A stretch of 5,187 nucleotides of DNA from an uncultured Gemmatimonadota bacterium (GTDB lineage Bacteria; Gemmatimonadota; Gemmatimonadetes; Gemmatimonadales; Gemmatimonadaceae), in NCBI GenBank assembly GCA_946478895.1, contig CAMLDY010000150.1, forward strand, positions 1-5,187, given 5' to 3'. How positions within the stretch are numbered: position 1 is the stretch's first letter; each line of letters starts with the position of its first letter. Below, piece after piece: positions 1 to 5,187 of the stretch. Under the pieces are notes generated by a model that saw nothing but the letters and a program-made list of their open reading frames with translations, was not told where the DNA came from and ran no database searches. Position numbers and translations under genes: made by a program.

Positions 1-2277
<2,277 letters not shown>

Positions 2278-2288
<11 letters not shown>

Positions 2289-2667
2289 TGTTTTTGCCGA
2301 GGAACCTCTGCACCTCCGCGACTACTGCCCTCGGCTCGCACGGCTTCGCCAGATACCCGTCGCAGCCGACCTCCATCGCCTTCTCGCGGTCGGATGCGAG
2401 GGCGTGGGCGGTTAGCGCGATGATCGGAATCTGCTTCGTCGAGGGATCGTGTTTGAGCACCTGGGTCGCCTCCCAGCCGTCGATGATCGGGATGGAGATG
2501 TCCATCAGGATCAGGTCGGGCTTCTCTGACCGGGCTTTCGCTATTCCTTCCTCTCCGTTCAGCGCTTCGGTTACTTCGTACCCAAAGTGCTTCAGGATGG
2601 TGGAATAGACAATACGATTGTCCTCGTTGTCTTCAACCAGTAATACCATTTTACCTGAACTGCTCAT
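2278..2667 (-). CDS. Stand-alone CheY/DivK-like response regulator
   Basis: Single receiver domain of 129 residues with no output domain; it should act by phosphorylation-dependent protein binding or as a phosphorelay intermediate in the cytoplasm. Visible residues are the acidic pair E12/D13 ("LLVEDNEDN"), phospho-acceptor D56 ("LILMDISIP"), T86 ("ALTAHA") and K108 ("LAKP"), so all the phosphotransfer residues are present. The "DGWEATQVLK" and "GCDGYLAKPC" segments resemble DivK and the receivers of hybrid kinases. The ATG at 2667 has GAGG seven nt upstream; an internal ATG at residue 7 is a less likely start. The TAA stop lies past the ATG of the downstream cyclase (11-bp overlap), so the two are almost certainly co-expressed. 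No partner histidine kinase lies in the window. The specific partner is unknown; calling it DivK-like is by analogy. Confidence 0.95.
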
Positions 2668-2739
2668 TCAGTGGCCTCGCACGGCTATTGCTGGGTGGGT
2701 TCAGGGCAAATTTCTTACCATCCCCTGAGCCAGGCTTCC
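2668..2739. promoter_or_regulatory. Divergent intergenic region between the receiver operon and the YtxH gene
   Basis: These 72 bp separate the start codons of two divergent genes and so should hold promoters for both. I could not find a convincing pair of -35/-10 boxes on either strand. A TTGCTG at 2688-2693 followed 17 bp later by TTTCTT is a weak candidate for the plus-strand gene. No clear operator repeat is seen. Confidence 0.35.
2675..2678 (-). promoter_or_regulatory. Ribosome binding site of the receiver gene
   Basis: GAGG on the minus strand, seven nt before the ATG at 2667. It favours this start over the internal ATG at residue 7. Confidence 0.5.
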
Positions 2740-3093
2740 ATGGTCAATTTTACCGGCCCGCCCAGAACCACTTCCTCGGTTCCCAAAGCGCCTCCGCCCG
2801 GGTCGATTCCCCAGCCAAAGTCAGATGGATTTCCCGGCGAGACAGTCCCCGACTGGAACAATATCGGGCTGTTCGCCGCGGGCATTGCCGTCGGAGCGAT
2901 CCTTGGCGCTAGCGCCGCACTTCTGTGGGCTCCCGCGAGCGGAGACGAGACTCGCGAGCGCATCGGCCGTCGCGTTCGCCGCCTGCGCGGCGACGACGAC
3001 GACGTGTGGGATCAGCTCGCCGCGGAGCTCGAGAGAGCGGCCGAGGAGAGGGAAGAAGAAAACAAGGAGTTGACCGAGGTCCTCAAGGACTAG
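2740..3093 (+). CDS. YtxH-domain membrane protein (small, proline-rich N-terminus)
   Basis: Predicted 117-residue protein. Residues 1-38 are rich in Pro, Ser and Thr with no signal peptide. Residues about 42-63 form one Gly/Ala-rich hydrophobic segment ("GLFAAGIAVGAILGASAALL"), followed at once by "APASGDETRERI". That is the usual YtxH layout of a Gly-zipper-like membrane helix followed by an AP-SG-ETR stretch. Residues 76-117 are highly charged: a basic patch (RRVRRLRG), DDDD, then a Glu-rich helix likely to form a coiled coil. YtxH proteins are general envelope- or stress-associated small proteins with no known enzyme activity; the exact role here is unknown. A GTG at 2671 would extend the frame by 23 residues but leave 3 bp to the divergent receiver gene, so the ATG at 2740 is preferred. 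The gene ends in a stop shared with the convergent TPR gene. Confidence 0.8.
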   Translation: MVNFTGPPRTTSSVPKAPPPGSIPQPKSDGFPGETVPDWNNIGLFAAGIAVGAILGASAALLWAPASGDETRERIGRRVRRLRGDDDDVWDQLAAELERAAEEREEENKELTEVLKD

Positions 3094-3095
3094 TC
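3088..3095. other. Palindrome GACTAGTC holding two overlapping stop codons
   Basis: The plus-strand YtxH gene ends GAC-TAG and the minus-strand TPR gene also ends GAC-TAG, both read from this 8-bp perfect palindrome. The two genes overlap by four bases (CTAG, 3090-3093). No intrinsic terminator with a T-run lies between them. The nearby stem GGACT/AGTCC (3087-3091 with 3103-3107) is short and lacks a T-tract. Confidence 0.9.
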
Positions 3096-3848
3096 AGCGC
3101 GCAGTCCGGCGTCGGCCTCCGCCTTGAAGTGGCGATCGTTGTAGTCGGTGTTGGGCAGCTTCATCGCCGCCTGCCATTCCGCGCGCGCTTTCGCCTTGTC
3201 GCCCATGTCGCGATAGACGCCGGCGAGATCCACGTGGTGGACGATCCGATCCGGCTCGCTCGCGACCGAGGCTTCCATGTAACGCTTCGCCTCCGCCCAG
3301 CTCGCCGAGTCGAAGATCTTTCCGCCGAGGAAATTCTTCGCGATCATCCGGGTGAACCCGCTGAGCCGCATCACTTCCGCGTTCCACATGCCCATCACGT
3401 GCAGGCAGCCGGCGTGGTTCGGGCTGATCTTCAGACACTCGAGGGCGTGCTCGCGGACATCCTTGGCGTACTTGATGCGTGCCCGGGGGCTCTGGGTCAG
3501 TGCATTCTTGCCGAGCGCCCGCGCGAGATTGAAATGGCCTTCCGCGTCGCCCGGGTTTGCTTCGACGGCGCGGCGCGCGTACAGCTCGGCGTTCTTGAAG
3601 TAGTCCTCGCGACGCTTGTCGTTCGCCTCGTAGGAGCCGAGATCGACCGCCGACCGCGACGCCTTCCACAGTGCCTCGTAGTTCCTGGGGTCGAGCTTGA
3701 GCGCCTCCTCATAATGCTGAAGCGCAGCGGAAGCGTTCATGGCGACATATTCTTTGTCGCCGAGCGCGACATGATCGGCGGCGGTCTGAGCGCCGGCCAG
3801 AGATGCGGCGAACAGCATTCCGGCTGACAGGTATTGAAGAGCGCGCAT
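3090..3848 (-). CDS. Secreted or periplasmic TPR protein resembling the RMDN family
   Basis: 252 residues from the ATG at 3848. Residues 1-20 form a signal peptide (R2, hydrophobic core, "SLAGA" before Q21), so the protein should be exported; no lipobox cysteine is seen. The rest is an all-helical TPR solenoid: a typical repeat at about 24-56 ("ALQHYEEALKLDPRN"), further repeats near 85-101 and 133-146, and a last repeat near 202-230 ("GDKAKARAEWQAAMKLP"). The stretch at about 147-190, with "GMWNAEVMRLSGFTRMIAKN" and then "FLGGKIFDSASWAEA", matches my memory of the insert typical of RMDN (regulator of microtubule dynamics, FAM82) proteins and their bacterial relatives. TPR proteins bind partners rather than catalyse; the partner is unknown. 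A good GGAG lies six nt before the ATG; the TTG at 3860 lies next to that site and is rejected. The family match is from memory only. Confidence 0.88.
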   Translation of the reverse strand: MRALQYLSAGMLFAASLAGAQTAADHVALGDKEYVAMNASAALQHYEEALKLDPRNYEALWKASRSAVDLGSYEANDKRREDYFKNAELYARRAVEANPGDAEGHFNLARALGKNALTQSPRARIKYAKDVREHALECLKISPNHAGCLHVMGMWNAEVMRLSGFTRMIAKNFLGGKIFDSASWAEAKRYMEASVASEPDRIVHHVDLAGVYRDMGDKAKARAEWQAAMKLPNTDYNDRHFKAEADAGLRAD

Positions 3849-3854
3849 TTGAGA

Positions 3855-3858
3855 CTCC
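3855..3858 (-). promoter_or_regulatory. Ribosome binding site of the TPR gene
   Basis: GGAG on the minus strand six nt before the ATG at 3848. Its position decides the start in favour of this ATG over the in-frame TTG at 3860. Confidence 0.65.
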
Positions 3859-3880
3859 AAACGAGGTGGGTGTTGTTCCG

Positions 3881-3886
3881 TACAAT
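3881..3886 (+). promoter_or_regulatory. Possible -10 element for the phosphorylase gene
   Basis: TACAAT matches the -10 consensus at five of six positions and lies 18 nt before the ATG at 3905, inside the 56-bp divergent gap (3849-3904). No good -35 box is seen at normal spacing. If it is real, transcription would begin only about 12 nt before the start codon. Confidence 0.3.
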
Positions 3887-3904
3887 TACCCCGGCCGACG
3901 GTAA

Positions 3905-5187
3905 ATGATCGTACCCCGGCTTATCGAACGCAAACGCGATGGCGGCCGCCTGGAGACGGGCGAGATCCGCGAGCTGGTGATGGATTACGCGGCCGGCAAA
4001 GTGCCCGACTACCAGATGTCGGCGCTGCTGATGGCGATCTATTTTCGCGGACTGGATGCGACGGAGATGAGCTCGCTGATGCAGGCGATGCTCGATAGCG
4101 GGAAGAAGCTCGACCTCTCGCGTCTCCGTAGCGCCCGCATCGACAAGCACTCGACGGGTGGAGTCGGCGACAAGACATCGCTGATCCTGGCGCCGCTCGT
4201 AGCATCTCTCGGGGTCGCCGTGCCGATGATGTCGGGACGAGGGCTGGGGCACACCGGCGGGACACTCGACAAGCTGGAATCGATTCCCGGCTTTCGAGCA
4301 TCGCTCACCATGGTGCAGGCGGAGCGCCAGATCGCGCGCATCGGCTGCGCGATGCTGAGTCAGACCGACGAGATGGTGCCAGCGGACCGGAAGATGTACG
4401 CGCTGCGCGACGCGACGGCGACGGTCGAAGTGATTCCCCTGATCGCCGCCAGCATCATGAGCAAGAAGCTGGCGGAAGGCCTGACCGGGCTCATTCTCGA
4501 CATCAAGCGCGGCTCGGGGTCGTTCCTGCCGAAGCTCGACGACGACCTCGCGCTGGCGAAGGCGATGATCGACCTCGGCGCGAGCCATGGCTGCCCGGTG
4601 GTAGCGTTGCTCACCGCGATGGACCGGCCGCTTGGTTCTGCCTGTGGCAACGCCCTCGAGGTCGCCGAAGCCCTCGACGTGCTGAAGGGTGGCGGGCCAG
4701 GCGATCTGATCGAGGTAACCTTTGCACTCGGCGCGCGGATGCTGGTGCAGGGGACCGTCGCTTCGACGCTCGAGGCCGCACACGCGATGATGCGCGAGGC
4801 GATTGCATCGGGGAGCGCGCTGCGGAAGTTCGAGGAGATCATCGAAGCGCAGGGCGGGGATCCGGAGGTCGTGCGCGACGCATCGAGGCTACCGTTGGCG
4901 CCGTACACCGCGGTCTTCACAGCCGAGCGCGACGGGATTATTCAGTCGGTCGATCCACGCGCGATCGGATACGGGATCATCGCGCTCGGGGGCGGGCGCA
5001 CGAAAATGGAGGATCGGATCGATCCCGCGGTTGGATTCGTTGTCGACGCGAAGCCCGGGAACCGGGTTGCGAAGGGCCAGACGCTGGCCGTCGTTCACGC
5101 GCGGAACGAGGCGGATCTGGAGGTTGGGCTGCGAGTTCTCGCGCAGGCGATAGTCGTCGGAGACGGGATTCCTTCGCTGCTGCCACT
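3905..5187 (+). CDS. deoA: Thymidine / pyrimidine-nucleoside phosphorylase, C-terminus cut by window end
   Basis: Cleaves thymidine (and perhaps uridine or deoxyuridine) with phosphate to the free base plus (deoxy)ribose-1-phosphate; cytoplasmic pyrimidine salvage. 427 residues are visible against a usual 430-440, so only the tail is missing. The N-terminal helical domain ("LIERKRDGGRLETGEI") is followed by the phosphate-binding "KHSTGGVGDKTS" (K81, H82, S83). The family signature is "SGRGLGHTGGTLDKLES" (from S110, with T120). The pyrimidine-binding residues R168 ("YALRDATATV"), S183 and K187 ("SIMSKKLAEG") match E. coli R171, S186 and K190. The C-terminal alpha/beta domain is seen from about 345 to the end ("PGNRVAKGQTLAVVHA"). 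The stop codon just before the ATG (TAA at 3902-3904) fixes the start; no good Shine-Dalgarno is visible. The sequence cannot separate thymidine-specific from broad pyrimidine phosphorylases, so the symbol is provisional. No other deo gene is in view. Confidence 0.95.
   Translation, partial: MIVPRLIERKRDGGRLETGEIRELVMDYAAGKVPDYQMSALLMAIYFRGLDATEMSSLMQAMLDSGKKLDLSRLRSARIDKHSTGGVGDKTSLILAPLVASLGVAVPMMSGRGLGHTGGTLDKLESIPGFRASLTMVQAERQIARIGCAMLSQTDEMVPADRKMYALRDATATVEVIPLIAASIMSKKLAEGLTGLILDIKRGSGSFLPKLDDDLALAKAMIDLGASHGCPVVALLTAMDRPLGSACGNALEVAEALDVLKGGGPGDLIEVTFALGARMLVQGTVASTLEAAHAMMREAIASGSALRKFEEIIEAQGGDPEVVRDASRLPLAPYTAVFTAERDGIIQSVDPRAIGYGIIALGGGRTKMEDRIDPAVGFVVDAKPGNRVAKGQTLAVVHARNEADLEVGLRVLAQAIVVGDGIPSLLP

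Noticed and set aside
2671..2739. GTG start extending the YtxH protein by 23 residues
   Set aside because: It would leave 3 bp to the divergent receiver start and no promoter space, and the extension has no conserved character.
3083..3107. Possible terminator hairpin at the convergent gene ends
   Set aside because: The stems (GTCC/GGAC or GGACT/AGTCC) are only four to five bp and no T-run follows on either strand.
2925..3827. 300-residue open frame on the plus strand across the TPR gene
   Set aside because: It is an antisense shadow of the TPR gene with Arg/Val-rich composition and no family features; high G+C makes such frames long by chance.
3849..3860. TTG start four codons upstream for the TPR protein
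   Set aside because: This TTG lies next to the GGAG ribosome binding site that serves the ATG at 3848, and the signal peptide fits the ATG better.
3737..4783. 348-residue open frame on the minus strand across the phosphorylase gene
   Set aside because: The plus strand clearly encodes a phosphorylase with all family motifs; the antisense frame is rich in His and Arg and shows no domain.

Overview
The window is high-G+C bacterial chromosome (about 60-65% by eye) with tightly packed, ordinary-looking genes. There is no sign of phage, insertion sequences, CRISPR or RNA genes. The protein style fits an environmental, deep-branching phylum such as Gemmatimonadota: an "AIARKFAP"-type LigA, a single-domain response regulator next to a REC-GGDEF protein, a proline-rich YtxH protein and a secreted TPR protein. 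That assignment is a guess from family resemblance, not proven by the window.

Layout: (1) Positions 1-2667, minus strand, hold a compact three-gene set read right to left. A stand-alone CheY/DivK-like receiver (2667-2278) overlaps a REC-GGDEF diguanylate cyclase (2288-1194) by 11 bp. The cyclase in turn overlaps the NAD+-dependent DNA ligase ligA (1297 to beyond position 1) by about 104 bp. (2) A 72-bp divergent gap separates this set from a plus-strand YtxH-family membrane protein (2740-3093). (3) The YtxH gene converges on a minus-strand secreted TPR protein (3848-3090) resembling the eukaryotic RMDN family. Both stop codons are read from one shared CTAG inside the palindrome GACTAGTC. (4) A 56-bp divergent gap separates the TPR gene from a plus-strand pyrimidine/thymidine phosphorylase (3905 to beyond 5187), nearly complete at about 427 visible residues.

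Functionally, the receiver and cyclase look like a phosphorelay output pair making c-di-GMP, comparable to the divK-pleD pair of Caulobacter. No histidine kinase is visible, so the signal source must lie elsewhere. The ligase is a housekeeping replication/repair enzyme that appears to share their transcript. The YtxH protein, TPR protein and nucleoside phosphorylase show no evident pathway link to each other. The most notable points are the long ligA/cyclase overlap, in which two disordered tails are encoded in different frames, the RMDN-like bacterial protein, and the shared-stop convergence. I see no clear new defence or mobile system here.
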